DNA of 64,000 nt from Eubacteriaceae bacterium. Lineage in GTDB: Bacteria > Bacillota > Clostridia > Peptostreptococcales > Anaerovoracaceae. The position numbers and the translations under genes were made by a program. The DNA lies in the NCBI GenBank assembly GCA_902362805.1, contig CABIXY010000001.1:372001-436000 (forward strand). Direction: 5' to 3'. The notes below the pieces were generated by a model. That model was not told where the DNA came from. It saw only the letters and a list, made by a program, of their open reading frames with translations, and ran no database searches. Positions 17,496-27,332 of this stretch are shown in pieces (position 1 is the stretch's first letter; every line of letters starts with the position of its first letter).

Positions 17496-17755
17496 AAGAG
17501 TTGACCACTCAAACAGGGATTATAGTAAAATGCAGTAAAACGGCCATTGAATTTTTCCAAAATGCTCAATCAGTGGATTTCTTCTCTGCACTGGAGATTC
17601 CGAAGGAATTCCAAGACATAGCGGTTGAGTTTTATGATTTGATTCTGGAAAACGACCATCCTACAGCTTTGCTGGGCTGTCGCGGCAATTATGATATTGC
17701 GGTACAGATAGATGAAGTAACCGGCACCATGACGGGGTGGCATTGGTTCAAATGA
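17492..17755 (+). CDS. Small AT-rich candidate immunity protein
   Basis: The protein has 87 residues. Its ATG overlaps the preceding TGA. It ends in an unusual aromatic tail (GTMTGWHWFK). It is noticeably more AT-rich than its neighbours, which suggests independent acquisition. Family unknown. Confidence 0.5.
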   Translation: MKELTTQTGIIVKCSKTAIEFFQNAQSVDFFSALEIPKEFQDIAVEFYDLILENDHPTALLGCRGNYDIAVQIDEVTGTMTGWHWFK

Positions 17756-17765
17756 GGGAAATGGA

Positions 17766-18080
17766 ATGATCGAGTACATCAAACTCTTTTGGGAGGGCGC
17801 ACCGGAGGGAGAACTGTCGGTGATCCTTTATGAAGTGGATACAGGAAATGGGCGGCTGGCCCTCCGCTCCATCGACATCTTTGCAGATTGCCGCACCCGT
17901 AACATCCCTGACCTTTACGACGGCGCCATCGAGATCACGCCGATCCCCACCGTGGAGGAATTGAACGCCCATGTCTGGGGCGAGGAATTCCACGCCTGCA
18001 TCATAGAAAAAGCGGAATTTGAGGCCATCTGGGAAAGCCACACCTATGATGGAGCGTTAAAAGAATCAGGAGGGTTCTGA
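17766..18080 (+). CDS. DUF6881-like protein
   Basis: The protein has 104 residues. The start MIEYIKLFWEGAPEGELSVI, the central strand LALRSIDIFADCR and the final EFHACIIEKAEFEAIWES fit the DUF6881 pattern (MEYIKV-x-W ... R-x-V-x-x-F-x-DG ... EEF-x-x-IW). That family is common among candidate immunity genes. It is followed with 1-nt overlap by the next gene. Confidence 0.6.
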   Translation: MIEYIKLFWEGAPEGELSVILYEVDTGNGRLALRSIDIFADCRTRNIPDLYDGAIEITPIPTVEELNAHVWGEEFHACIIEKAEFEAIWESHTYDGALKESGGF

Positions 18081-18490
18081 TGAAACAGACAGATATTTAT
18101 ACCGAAGCTCTGACCTGTCTGCGCTCCATCCTTCTGGCAGACCATCCAGAATTTCAAAACTGGATCGACTGGCTGGAGAGGGATATTCAGGACTGGACCC
18201 AGCGCCGTGAGGTTGCCCACCATCTTCGGGCATACGGCGGCATGGGCTCGTTCAATGACCTGCCCAGTATGCGTGGAAATCATGACTATATTTTCGGCTT
18301 TCTCAAGTCCGTGTGCTATGCCTTCGGCCATCTTTATGGCAAACGGGAAGGCATTTCTCCGGAGGCACTGATGGAGGAGTGCCTGCACGATGTAGAGCAG
18401 GCAGCCTATCACCCCCATAAGCCACTGAACCAAGCCATTGCCCAGCACTTGATGCAGGGCGATTTACAGGAAAACCTGGATGCTCTGTGA
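18080..18490 (+). CDS. Helical protein, DUF6966-like
   Basis: The protein has 136 residues, mostly helices. The stretch RAYGGMGSFNDLPS (about 50-63) matches the conserved 'GGMGSFNDL' of DUF6966-type proteins. AGGAGGG precedes ATG 18080, which overlaps the previous stop by one base. Small helical immunity candidate; the family call is moderate. Confidence 0.55.
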   Translation: MKQTDIYTEALTCLRSILLADHPEFQNWIDWLERDIQDWTQRREVAHHLRAYGGMGSFNDLPSMRGNHDYIFGFLKSVCYAFGHLYGKREGISPEALMEECLHDVEQAAYHPHKPLNQAIAQHLMQGDLQENLDAL

Positions 18491-18500
18491 GGGAAATACA

Positions 18501-18962
18501 ATGCATGACATGAATTTGGAAAAAAACCGCAGTAAAATTCAAACTGCTTATAAAGTAAGCCCCTTCACAAAGGGTACCTGCCCAGAACCGGAGGATGCTG
18601 TGAAACGATTTGAAAGCAGGTATACTCCCATCCCCGCAGAGTACCGCTGGCTACTTTTGAACTTCGGCGGCTGCTATTTGGCGGAGCCGTGGATCTTCAC
18701 ACTGAAAGAGTTGGAAGAAGCCTACCCGATTTTTCAAGAGGCTTATGAGGATTACATGAGCGAATATGACCACGGTTCCGCCTTTCCAATCGGAGGATTG
18801 GGTGACGGGAGTATCGTATTTATCGACTTGGAGAGCGGCAGAGTCCGGGGCTATAACTGTGACTATGCCGATCTGGAGGAGATTGCCGAGAATTTTTCCA
18901 GCCTGCTCCTGGACCTTGTGGAACAGGCATTGGAACTGGGAAAACTGTGCAGAGAATTGTGA
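18501..18962 (+). CDS. SUKH-1 (SMI1/KNR4) immunity protein
   Basis: The protein has 153 residues. ATG 18501 follows GAGGGA; the frame is open back to 18480. Hallmarks of SUKH-1 are visible: IPAEYRWLLLNFGGCYL near 44-60, FPIGGLGDGSIVFIDLESGRV near 94, and a final helix after FSSLL. SUKH-1 proteins bind and neutralise many different toxin domains. It sits 10 nt before the next start. Confidence 0.8.
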   Translation: MHDMNLEKNRSKIQTAYKVSPFTKGTCPEPEDAVKRFESRYTPIPAEYRWLLLNFGGCYLAEPWIFTLKELEEAYPIFQEAYEDYMSEYDHGSAFPIGGLGDGSIVFIDLESGRVRGYNCDYADLEEIAENFSSLLLDLVEQALELGKLCREL

Positions 18963-18971
18963 GGTAAGCGT

Positions 18972-20612
18972 ATGGCAAAGGACATCAGGGAGTGCCTGCT
19001 GGAGCAGGCAAGAAAATTTCATCAGTGGCAGGAAATCACTTATCCCGGAAAAACCACCGAGGAGATTGGCGGTGCGTGGGAGGTCGATTACCCTGCGTGG
19101 AATGATATATTTGATGCCTTTTGCCATGTGTTGACCCAAATGAATGCAGAAATGGCAGACAGCGTCCTGCTGGATGAGATGGTCTATTTAATTGCCAGGG
19201 CCAACGAAGCGGAGGGATTTATACAGGAGACCACTTCCCATCCACAATGGTTTGAGTGCCTCTGCCGCAGGGCCACAGCTTCCAATGAGAATGAGGCCAA
19301 GTGGCAGTTTGCTGCCTATCTGCCGGAATGCTCATGTAGTCAGAAAGTCAGGGATATAATTCTGGATTTCGCAAAGGACCCCAATGAATATGTGAGCCGG
19401 CGGGCGCTTTTGGCAATGCCTGCTCTGCGTCCTGACTGTGTGGAACAGTTCGCTCCGCTGTTTTGGGAGCGCAACTGTTACTCTCCTGAACTTCAGGAAT
19501 ACCAGCGGATCGCCGTTCTGATTTCACTGGACGCCATCCATTCCGACCTGCTTCCACAATACTTGGAATGGGCCAAGCAGGATGGTCAGAGCTATCTGCT
19601 GGAACACGCAAAACGAATCGAAGGAGGACTTTCCATGAACGAAAAACTGTCCCGTCCCCAATTCAATCAAATGGATACCACCGAGAAGCAGGCGCTGATG
19701 GAAAGCCTGGCTGCTCGTTATACTATGACCTTTCTCGGTCTACATACCTTTGACCACTGGGTCCAGAGCTGCACCACCGGCATCTTCGAGAAAGATGGTC
19801 GGGAGTTCGTCTTTGTCCCCGGCGATACCGTCACCCTGGGCTGGGAGCAGTTTGCCGAGGGACTGAATCAGGAGAGCCGGGAGGAATTGGACTATCTGTT
19901 CCAGGAGTGGGAGATGGAACCGCAGAACCCGGAAGAGATGATCCGGGAAAGCATGGCTCCCGTTCGGCAGGCGGTCATTGGCCCCATGCTGGTGGGCCGG
20001 GAGCTGGAGGAACTGTGCTGGGAGCCGGTCAAGATGGACGATCCCAGGCTGACTGCCCACCCTGACTGGCTGAAGGAATTCCGTGATTTTGCTTGGAGTG
20101 ACAGCAGCAGTCTTACCTTGCATCAGTCGGCCCGCATAGAACGGACAGAAGATGGATTTCATACCTGGATCTATCACTGCACAGACTACGATGCGCTTCT
20201 TGCCGGACTGGAAAAGCAGGGGCTTTCGCTGCCCACAGCGGACGAGTGGGCCTACCTGTGCGGCGGCGGATGTCGGACCCTGTTCCCATGGGGAGATGGG
20301 TTAGACTACTCCATGCGTCTACGCTGGTTTGAGGACATGGATGAGGATGAGAACCGGCCCTATGATATGGAGGAACCCAACTTCTTCGGCCTGTCCATCG
20401 CCTACGATCCCTATATGCGGGAAGTGGTGCAGGCTGATAGACTTACCACCTGCGGCGGTGACGGCGGGTGCAATATCTGCGGCGGGCTGGGCCCATTTCT
20501 CGGTTTCCTACCCTGTTCGCCCCACTGTAAGCCGGAAGTGCAGGAGGACAAGGAACTAAACGGAGATTATGACTTCTACCGGCCCATTATCCGGGTGGAG
20601 AACCATGATTGA
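18972..20612 (+). CDS. HEAT-like/FGE-sulfatase-like fusion with an internal start site
   Basis: The protein has 546 residues. Residues 1-220 are HEAT-type helices (DPNEYVSRRALLAMPALRPD). Residues about 222-546 are a separate unit ending in a formylglycine-generating-enzyme-like core: LPTADEWAYLCGGGCRTLFPWGD near 415-437 matches the 'RLPTEAEWEYAARGG..YPWGD' signature. An AAGGAGG site (19621-19627) stands exactly at the junction before in-frame ATG 19635, so the second unit (325 residues) may also be made alone. FGE-like folds also serve as ligand-binding domains; no catalysis is claimed. Confidence 0.7.
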   Translation: MAKDIRECLLEQARKFHQWQEITYPGKTTEEIGGAWEVDYPAWNDIFDAFCHVLTQMNAEMADSVLLDEMVYLIARANEAEGFIQETTSHPQWFECLCRRATASNENEAKWQFAAYLPECSCSQKVRDIILDFAKDPNEYVSRRALLAMPALRPDCVEQFAPLFWERNCYSPELQEYQRIAVLISLDAIHSDLLPQYLEWAKQDGQSYLLEHAKRIEGGLSMNEKLSRPQFNQMDTTEKQALMESLAARYTMTFLGLHTFDHWVQSCTTGIFEKDGREFVFVPGDTVTLGWEQFAEGLNQESREELDYLFQEWEMEPQNPEEMIRESMAPVRQAVIGPMLVGRELEELCWEPVKMDDPRLTAHPDWLKEFRDFAWSDSSSLTLHQSARIERTEDGFHTWIYHCTDYDALLAGLEKQGLSLPTADEWAYLCGGGCRTLFPWGDGLDYSMRLRWFEDMDEDENRPYDMEEPNFFGLSIAYDPYMREVVQADRLTTCGGDGGCNICGGLGPFLGFLPCSPHCKPEVQEDKELNGDYDFYRPIIRVENHD

Positions 20613-20654
20613 CAATAGAAGCTTGATACGAAATAAAGAAAGAGAGGTGCCGAC

Positions 20655-21125
20655 ATGGGAGCATGGGGCATAAAAGCATTAGAGAGTGACGAAGGGCTGG
20701 ATGTACTGGACATCCTCAAAAATGAATATGTACCGGAGCATCCGGTAATGGATCTGGGCGAGATGATCGAACTGATGAAAGAGGAAGTCATGCTGGGATC
20801 TGACTTCTCACAAATCGACTTCCTCTTTGACAATACTGCGATGGCTCTGGCGGAGCTGTATTTCCAATGGAAGGATAACAGCAAACTGGACTACGATCAT
20901 GAAGAAGCTATATGGGATAAAGTCACCAGTTTCACAGCATCCAAAGAAGCCCTTGCTTTCCTGCTGCGGCAGCTCACCGACATCAAAAATGAGGTGCCGG
21001 ACGAGGACGGCATCCGTGAGATTGTGGATCTTTGGAAGAACGAGGACAGCGGTGAGATCGCTCCTGCGTGGTTGGAACACTTGAATCAGCTCATTGATCG
21101 ACTGGATTCAGAACAGGAGGCGTGA
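20655..21125 (+). CDS. DUF4259 protein
   Basis: The protein has 156 residues. It opens MGAWGIKALESDEGLDVLDIL, the classical DUF4259 start (MGAWG-x-x-x-x-x-ND-x-A-x-D). All helical and acidic. DUF4259 is an established candidate immunity family in polymorphic-toxin loci. The stop is 3 nt before the giant gene. Confidence 0.8.
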   Translation: MGAWGIKALESDEGLDVLDILKNEYVPEHPVMDLGEMIELMKEEVMLGSDFSQIDFLFDNTAMALAELYFQWKDNSKLDYDHEEAIWDKVTSFTASKEALAFLLRQLTDIKNEVPDEDGIREIVDLWKNEDSGEIAPAWLEHLNQLIDRLDSEQEA

Positions 21126-21128
21126 CAG

Positions 21129-24100
21129 ATGTATATCAAAAAATATTGGGGCAACTTTATTGGCGGTTCCGATGACAGTCTGAACCTTGTGGCATTTTTA
21201 GAGGATCAGAAAAAGGATGAGATCCCCCTCAGCGAGATTTTCGCCAAGATCGGTCTGGACAAGCAGAACTGGGACTTTCGCCAAACCGTGGAGTACCTGG
21301 AGTTTACACATTCCGATGGCGTGGAGATGGACTTCCACTTCGCCATTGATGTGGTCACCGACCTGGCCGCCATCCTGCTGGAGTGCAGCGTCAGTGGCAG
21401 TGTAAACCTTCAGGATCTGGACGAGTACAACACCCCCGTCCGCCGTATCCGCATCACTGCTACGCCAGAGGAGCATGACGCAATGAACAAGTCCCTGGCG
21501 GATTTTGCCCAGAACCCGCTGGAATACGACATCAGCGAGATGATGGGCGAGGATGAGATCACAGATATGGCTTATCAGGTGGAGGCGCTGCGGAAAGAGC
21601 TGTACGAGGCTGCTGGCCGCAACCGGGACTACCATGTGAAAGCGGAGGATGTGAAACCTCTACTCTCTGACTGGAAGGGTGCCGATGGCTGCATTGCCAC
21701 CAACCGCATCACAGTGGAGGGCTGCAAGGTTGGCTACTGCTACCGGGAGAAGCCGGACGGCGGCTGGGACAGCGGCTGGCGCTTCACCGCTGGTGACGAG
21801 AGCGAGGCGTACATGGACGACCCCAACAATGCTGGGATCTACAAGCTGAACACAATTTGCAACGACGATCCCGACATCATTCCTCTGCTGAACACCCCCG
21901 CCCCCTGCGCCTTTGAGCGGGATGAAAATGGCGTGTTCCAGCAGATCAAAGACTGGAAACCGGATGAGGACGAGGAGGACCCGAATATGGATATTTTGAA
22001 GCAGTGCCAGAAGTGGCATGAGGAGGATAAACACCAGAAAATCGTTGACGCACTGGAGGCTATCCCCGCCGAGGAGCGTACTCCTGAGATGGACAGCGAA
22101 CTGGCCCGCGCCTACAACAACCTGGCTGTTCCAGAGGATCGGGAACTGTATCAGAAGGCGCTTTCTTTGCTGAAATCCCATGCAGACTACTTTGCAGAAG
22201 ACTACCGTTGGAACTTCCGTATGGGATATTCCTATTACTATCTGGATCAGGAGGGCCGGGCATTGCCCTATTTCCGCAAGGCGTTGGAGAAACTTCCTGG
22301 TGATGAAGATACCCAAAAGCTCATTGATGCCTGTGAGAGTCTTATTACCTTGCCCCAGTTCTCGGAGTGCTTCCGAGAGCGGACAGAGAACTGGTGGGAA
22401 ACCTTTGCCGAGATGGAAGCAGAATTGCGCCAGATGATGGATGAGGACAAAGATCACACCCGCGGCGCAGAACTCGTGGCCCAAATGCAGGAAACCCTGA
22501 ATCTGGTCTTTGATGAGATCTCCTTCGAGATGGGCTTCAATGGCGAAAAGCATGATTTGATTCTCACTCCGGAGGGCGACAAGGTCAAGCTGTTTGAGCT
22601 GATTTATTTCCAGAAACACGCCCCCAAAGAGGTGCTGGAGCACTGGAACATCCTGGTGGGCCGTCAGCCCCTCCAGAACATCGGTCTGCGTACTGAGAAT
22701 GGCTGGGACATCTCCGGGGATGATGTGCAGATCTGGCTGGAGGAGCAGGGTGAAAACAGCTTCGCCATCTCCGCCTACTGTGAAAAGCTGCTGCCTATGC
22801 TCCGGGAGGAAGAAGGCCGGGCCTGGTGGATGCTCACCACCCTCACCGACCAGGTGCTGGGCGAGATCCCCCACATGAGATACATAGATAGCTTTGATGT
22901 GCTGGAGGAACCCAAGACAGAGCCGTCCTTCCTCCTGTCCCAGCTTCCCGACGCTCTGAAGGAGCGGGGCCTGGAACTCTCCACCGACCCGGAAGCCTAT
23001 CTGGAGAGCTATCTTGGCTACAAAATGGAACCCAATGAAGATCCCGACGCCGATTGGCGGCTGGATGTAATGGCCGGTTCCACCTGCTGTGTGCCGCTCA
23101 TCAACGGCTACTTGAACGCCGACAATGACTTTATGGACGATCTTCATGCCGACGGCGCGGTAGCGGGCTTCTTCTGCTATCCTCTGGATACTCTGCGGGA
23201 GGAGGAAGGAACGGATAAGATTTTCGACTTCCGGGACAAGCTGGAAGAAGTGTTCACCACCGGCGACGGCCCGGAGGTTCTCACCCTCACCGGCGGAGCC
23301 ACCGGCCTCTACTGCGGCTATGTGGACTTCATCGCCTGGGACATCCGAGAGGCGCTGAACATGGCGAAAGAGTTCTTTGAAGGCACGGACATCCCATGGG
23401 CCATCTTCCACACCTTCCGCCGTGAAGCCGGTTCTGTACCCCTAAAGCAACAAGATGATGGGACAGAAACTGAGAATCAGGATGACGAGTTGGACGAAAC
23501 GCTGACGGGCATGGACTATATTCCTTACACCCAACAGAACGCCGAAGCATTCTTCGCTCAGCTGGAGCAGTGGAACGACGAAGACGAGTACACCCGCTGT
23601 ATCCAGGCACTGAATGCCATCCCGGAGAACTGGAGGAACTACCGCACCGCCTACGCCCTGGCCCGTGCACTGGAGAACTACGCCATCATCGGGGACCATG
23701 ACGAAGGTACTTTGAAATCCAAGGGAGACAAAGCCCTTCTGAGGGCCATTGAGGTGCTGGAGTCCGTCCGGGAGGAAGGCCAGGACAAGGCGGAGTGGAA
23801 TATGCGGATGGCCTATGGCTATCAGTATCTCTATGAGCAGGAGGCAAAGGCCATTCCCTACGCTCAGCGGTGGGCGGAACTGGACCCGGAGGACGAAAAT
23901 GCCCCGGCGGTAATTCGGGAGTGTAAGGCGGAGATCCGGAAACGCCAGCGCAGCCGGAAGAAGAAGGCCAAATTCGTGCCCGGTGATACCCCCTTTGAGG
24001 GCTTTGACCTCACCAACTTCTGGGATGATAATTGGTATGCACTGAAAGAATATGTCAGTGATCCGCCTTCCGATGAGCTGATTGCCAGCGTGGAGGAGGA

Positions 24101-27100
24101 ACTGGGCTACAAGCTGCCCGCTGCCTACATCTGGCTGATGAAGCAGCACAACGGCGGCATTCCGGTGAACACCTGCTATCCCTGCGATGAGCCTACCTGT
24201 TGGGCAGAGGACCATGTGGCCATCACCGGCATTTTCGGAATCGGACGGGAAAAGAGCTGCTCCCTCTGTGGAGAGCTGGGCAGTCAGTTTATGATCGATG
24301 AGTGGGAGTATCCTGCCATCGGCGTGGCCATCTGCGACTGTCCAAGCGCCGGACACGATATGATTTTCCTGGACTACCGGGCTTGCGGTCCCCAGGGAGA
24401 GCCTGCGGTAGTCCATGTGGATCAGGAAAATGACTATAAAATCACCCATCTGGCAGACAGCTTTGAGGAATTTGTCCGCGGACTGGAGCATGAATCCCTC
24501 TATGATCCGGATGAAGATGTAGAGGATCTTGAGGATGACGCCGACGAGGAGAAAACTGACCGTAAGGGCTCCTTTGCCGGGTCTGTGCTCCTCTCCAAAG
24601 CGGAATGGGACAAGGAGCAGTTGATCCGGAATCTACGGGAAGAATGGGGCATCGTAGATGAGGAGCCGGATGAGGGCGACGAAGATGATGAGAACAGCGA
24701 TGACGCTGTGGTAATGCGGGTCGGCGGCATGATGCTGATCGTGACACTCTTCCACGGTCACATCCCGGACAATGAAGCGGAGATCAACGCCGAAAACAAC
24801 TATATGTGGCCAGAGGCCGTAGAGGTGGCCAAAGCGCACAAGGCCCATATCGTGGTGGCTGTATTGGGCGAGGAGGAAAAACTGCTGGAACGGGGTAAGC
24901 TGTTCACTAAGGCGATGGCAGTGTGCTGCAAGCAGAAATATGCCACCGGTGTCTACACCAGCGGCGTGGTATTTGAGCCTCGTTTCTATGAGGGCCTTGC
25001 CGATATGCTCAAAAAGGACGAATTGCCCATCTTCAACTGGGTTTGGTTCGGCCTGTACCGGAGCGAGGGGGGCCTAAACGGCTACACCTACGGCATGGAT
25101 GTGTTTGGCAAGGAGGAAATGGAGGTGTTGAACACCGACGCTGAGCCGGAGGAACTACGGGACTTTTTGGCAAGTCTTGCCTCCTATGTGCTGGCGTGTG
25201 ATGTGACGCTGCAAGACGGCGAGACCATCGGTTTTTCTGCGGACGATAAGCACACCATCACCCGCAGCCCCGGTGTCTCTCTGCCAGAGGAACAGATGAC
25301 CCTGAAGATCGGTTACGAGCCTATAAAGGGAGATCCGGAGGATGACAGCTGCGACCACTCAGACAATGATGACACACAGGATGAGGAAGAATTCAGTAAT
25401 CCCGAAGTCTACACAGAGGAGGAGATGGAGGCCGTCGAGGGACACATCCAGCAGTATTTCGGCAAGTTTGAGAATGTATTCCACGAGATCGTTTCCCCGG
25501 ACATCCATGTGGACATCTGCGTGGTGCCGCCCTCTGAGGAGCGGGACTACTGCACCCTGGTCACCATGGGCATGGGCGCTCACCGGATGAATGTGCCGGA
25601 GGAACTGGCGGAATATAAGCTGGAGCGGGCGGAGCTGGCCATTGCCCTGCCTGCGGACTGGAAGCTGGATCAGGAGTCCATGAAAGACGAAAAGTGGTAC
25701 TGGCCCATCCGCCTGCTGAAATCCTTGGCTCGTCTGCCCATCAACTGTGACAGCTGGTTGGGGCATGGTCATACAGTGGAAAACCGGGAACCATTTGCAG
25801 ACAACACCAAACTGTGTACTGCTACCCTGATCGGTCCCCAGGGTACGGAGGATGGCAGCGAGGTCTGCACTCTGCCGGGCGGCGAGGAGGTCAACTTCTA
25901 TCAGGTCATTCCGCTTTATGAGGACGAGTTGGACTATAAACTGGAACATGATGTAGACGCTCTGCTGGACAAGATGGCGGGGATCAGCTTTGTGGTGAAC
26001 CCCACCCGCCAGGATGCAATCACCCGTGGCACCCTTTCCAATGATGATTTTGACGGTGAGATGGACGATGCTTCCTATCATATCGAGAGCATTGAGGAGA
26101 AGGAACTGCCTATTGACCCCATCAATGCTTATAACCATATGGCCATCTACCTGCGCTGGTGTATGGAGCACGACCTGATGGGCGAGGACTTCCTGAAAGA
26201 ATACAGCGAAGTGGCCAAACAGGTCAAAGATGATTCTGCCAGTGTGGATCTGAGGGAGTTTATCCGGGATGAGCTGGACGGCTGTCTGTTCTCTGTGCTG
26301 TTCAATCAGCAAGGCCGTGCCTTTGCAGGCTATTACTACGGAGAGGGCGACAGCCCCTACTATCCTGCCGACATTGATGACTATGCCCTGAAATATTTTG
26401 GTCCGTCCCGATACCACTCCAATGAATTTCAACAGGAGGCATACTTATTCATCCCATTTGATGAGAAATACTATCAGACCATGGCTCAAGTGATTAAGGA
26501 ACGCTTTGAAAACTGGCAGGGACAGGACTTCGACGAGGACACGCTGGAGCCTTCCGAAGTGGCTCATGCCATCATGGAGTATCTGGACTGCGAGTGTACC
26601 TATTTCCCATCCATGGCAGATGATGACCCCATCATGTCGGCATACAGCTACGCCCAGCGGCTGGGGGTACGGGAGGGCTTTGTTCCCGTACTTATCCAGG
26701 CGGATGATGAAACGCTGTTGGAATGTCTGGTAATGAACGCCGACCCGGAGCATGATGCGGACTGCTATGAATTTGACCTCAAAACGGTAGAGGAGTACCG
26801 GAAGAAGATGCTCTCCGCTCCTGTTAAGGACGGAAAGGCGATTTTGGAGGAATTGACCGGCCAGCGCAAGGAAGAAGCCGAGGACGATGATCTGGACTGG
26901 GATGAGGAAGTCCTGGGCGAGATGGAGGGCGGAGAACCCAACGACCGCTTCGCAAACTATTGGAACGATGATACCGGAATGACATATCCGCTCATTCTGG
27001 CTAAAATTCCGGTAAAGAACCCCTGGGAGATCTTCGCCTACCTGCCCTTTGGAAATTGGAATGAGTGTCCCGACACACCGGACCTGATGGCAGTGGCGAA

Positions 27101-27317
27101 ATACTGGTTCGAGCAACATGGTGCCATCCCTGCCGCCATGAGCCACGATGAATTGGAGTTTGAACTTCCAACTCCGATTTCCAAGGAAAGAGCTATGGAG
27201 GTGGCTGTGGAGCAATATGGTTTCTGCCCAGATCTGGATCAGAATGAGGATGGAAGCATTGGCTCCTTGGCAGCTGTCCTGTGGCAGTCCACCGTCTGGT
27301 ATTTCTGGTGGGATTGA
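21129..27317 (+). CDS. Giant 2,062-residue poly-immunity fusion protein
   Basis: Domains in order: N-terminal unassigned unit (1-165); DUF2185/Imm33-like (about 187-276, DGCIATNRI, GWRFTAGDESEAY, DPDIIPLL); TPR plus an unassigned alpha/beta unit (287-785); second TPR (about 798-938); SUKH-1 (about 961-1119, LPAAYIWLMKQHNGG); DUF4261 (about 1147-1401); SUFU (about 1434-1617); helical unit shared with the 672-residue protein at 5792 (about 1631-1798); DUF4253 (about 1811-2062, ending AVLWQSTVWYFWWD). Acidic linkers separate the units. At 21972-21979 a GAGGAGGA stands before in-frame ATG 21987, at the first domain junction, as if two genes had fused. No membrane segment. Each domain type is known as a single immunity protein; this chain is exceptional. 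Confidence 0.85.
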   Translation: MYIKKYWGNFIGGSDDSLNLVAFLEDQKKDEIPLSEIFAKIGLDKQNWDFRQTVEYLEFTHSDGVEMDFHFAIDVVTDLAAILLECSVSGSVNLQDLDEYNTPVRRIRITATPEEHDAMNKSLADFAQNPLEYDISEMMGEDEITDMAYQVEALRKELYEAAGRNRDYHVKAEDVKPLLSDWKGADGCIATNRITVEGCKVGYCYREKPDGGWDSGWRFTAGDESEAYMDDPNNAGIYKLNTICNDDPDIIPLLNTPAPCAFERDENGVFQQIKDWKPDEDEEDPNMDILKQCQKWHEEDKHQKIVDALEAIPAEERTPEMDSELARAYNNLAVPEDRELYQKALSLLKSHADYFAEDYRWNFRMGYSYYYLDQEGRALPYFRKALEKLPGDEDTQKLIDACESLITLPQFSECFRERTENWWETFAEMEAELRQMMDEDKDHTRGAELVAQMQETLNLVFDEISFEMGFNGEKHDLILTPEGDKVKLFELIYFQKHAPKEVLEHWNILVGRQPLQNIGLRTENGWDISGDDVQIWLEEQGENSFAISAYCEKLLPMLREEEGRAWWMLTTLTDQVLGEIPHMRYIDSFDVLEEPKTEPSFLLSQLPDALKERGLELSTDPEAYLESYLGYKMEPNEDPDADWRLDVMAGSTCCVPLINGYLNADNDFMDDLHADGAVAGFFCYPLDTLREEEGTDKIFDFRDKLEEVFTTGDGPEVLTLTGGATGLYCGYVDFIAWDIREALNMAKEFFEGTDIPWAIFHTFRREAGSVPLKQQDDGTETENQDDELDETLTGMDYIPYTQQNAEAFFAQLEQWNDEDEYTRCIQALNAIPENWRNYRTAYALARALENYAIIGDHDEGTLKSKGDKALLRAIEVLESVREEGQDKAEWNMRMAYGYQYLYEQEAKAIPYAQRWAELDPEDENAPAVIRECKAEIRKRQRSRKKKAKFVPGDTPFEGFDLTNFWDDNWYALKEYVSDPPSDELIASVEEELGYKLPAAYIWLMKQHNGGIPVNTCYPCDEPTCWAEDHVAITGIFGIGREKSCSLCGELGSQFMIDEWEYPAIGVAICDCPSAGHDMIFLDYRACGPQGEPAVVHVDQENDYKITHLADSFEEFVRGLEHESLYDPDEDVEDLEDDADEEKTDRKGSFAGSVLLSKAEWDKEQLIRNLREEWGIVDEEPDEGDEDDENSDDAVVMRVGGMMLIVTLFHGHIPDNEAEINAENNYMWPEAVEVAKAHKAHIVVAVLGEEEKLLERGKLFTKAMAVCCKQKYATGVYTSGVVFEPRFYEGLADMLKKDELPIFNWVWFGLYRSEGGLNGYTYGMDVFGKEEMEVLNTDAEPEELRDFLASLASYVLACDVTLQDGETIGFSADDKHTITRSPGVSLPEEQMTLKIGYEPIKGDPEDDSCDHSDNDDTQDEEEFSNPEVYTEEEMEAVEGHIQQYFGKFENVFHEIVSPDIHVDICVVPPSEERDYCTLVTMGMGAHRMNVPEELAEYKLERAELAIALPADWKLDQESMKDEKWYWPIRLLKSLARLPINCDSWLGHGHTVENREPFADNTKLCTATLIGPQGTEDGSEVCTLPGGEEVNFYQVIPLYEDELDYKLEHDVDALLDKMAGISFVVNPTRQDAITRGTLSNDDFDGEMDDASYHIESIEEKELPIDPINAYNHMAIYLRWCMEHDLMGEDFLKEYSEVAKQVKDDSASVDLREFIRDELDGCLFSVLFNQQGRAFAGYYYGEGDSPYYPADIDDYALKYFGPSRYHSNEFQQEAYLFIPFDEKYYQTMAQVIKERFENWQGQDFDEDTLEPSEVAHAIMEYLDCECTYFPSMADDDPIMSAYSYAQRLGVREGFVPVLIQADDETLLECLVMNADPEHDADCYEFDLKTVEEYRKKMLSAPVKDGKAILEELTGQRKEEAEDDDLDWDEEVLGEMEGGEPNDRFANYWNDDTGMTYPLILAKIPVKNPWEIFAYLPFGNWNECPDTPDLMAVAKYWFEQHGAIPAAMSHDELEFELPTPISKERAMEVAVEQYGFCPDLDQNEDGSIGSLAAVLWQSTVWYFWWD

Positions 27318-27332
27318 TGGGAGGTGCGACCA

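Noticed and set aside
25420..25440. Fourth internal start site in the giant gene before the SUFU unit
   Set aside because: AGGAGG is present but only two bases separate it from the ATG, too close for normal initiation.
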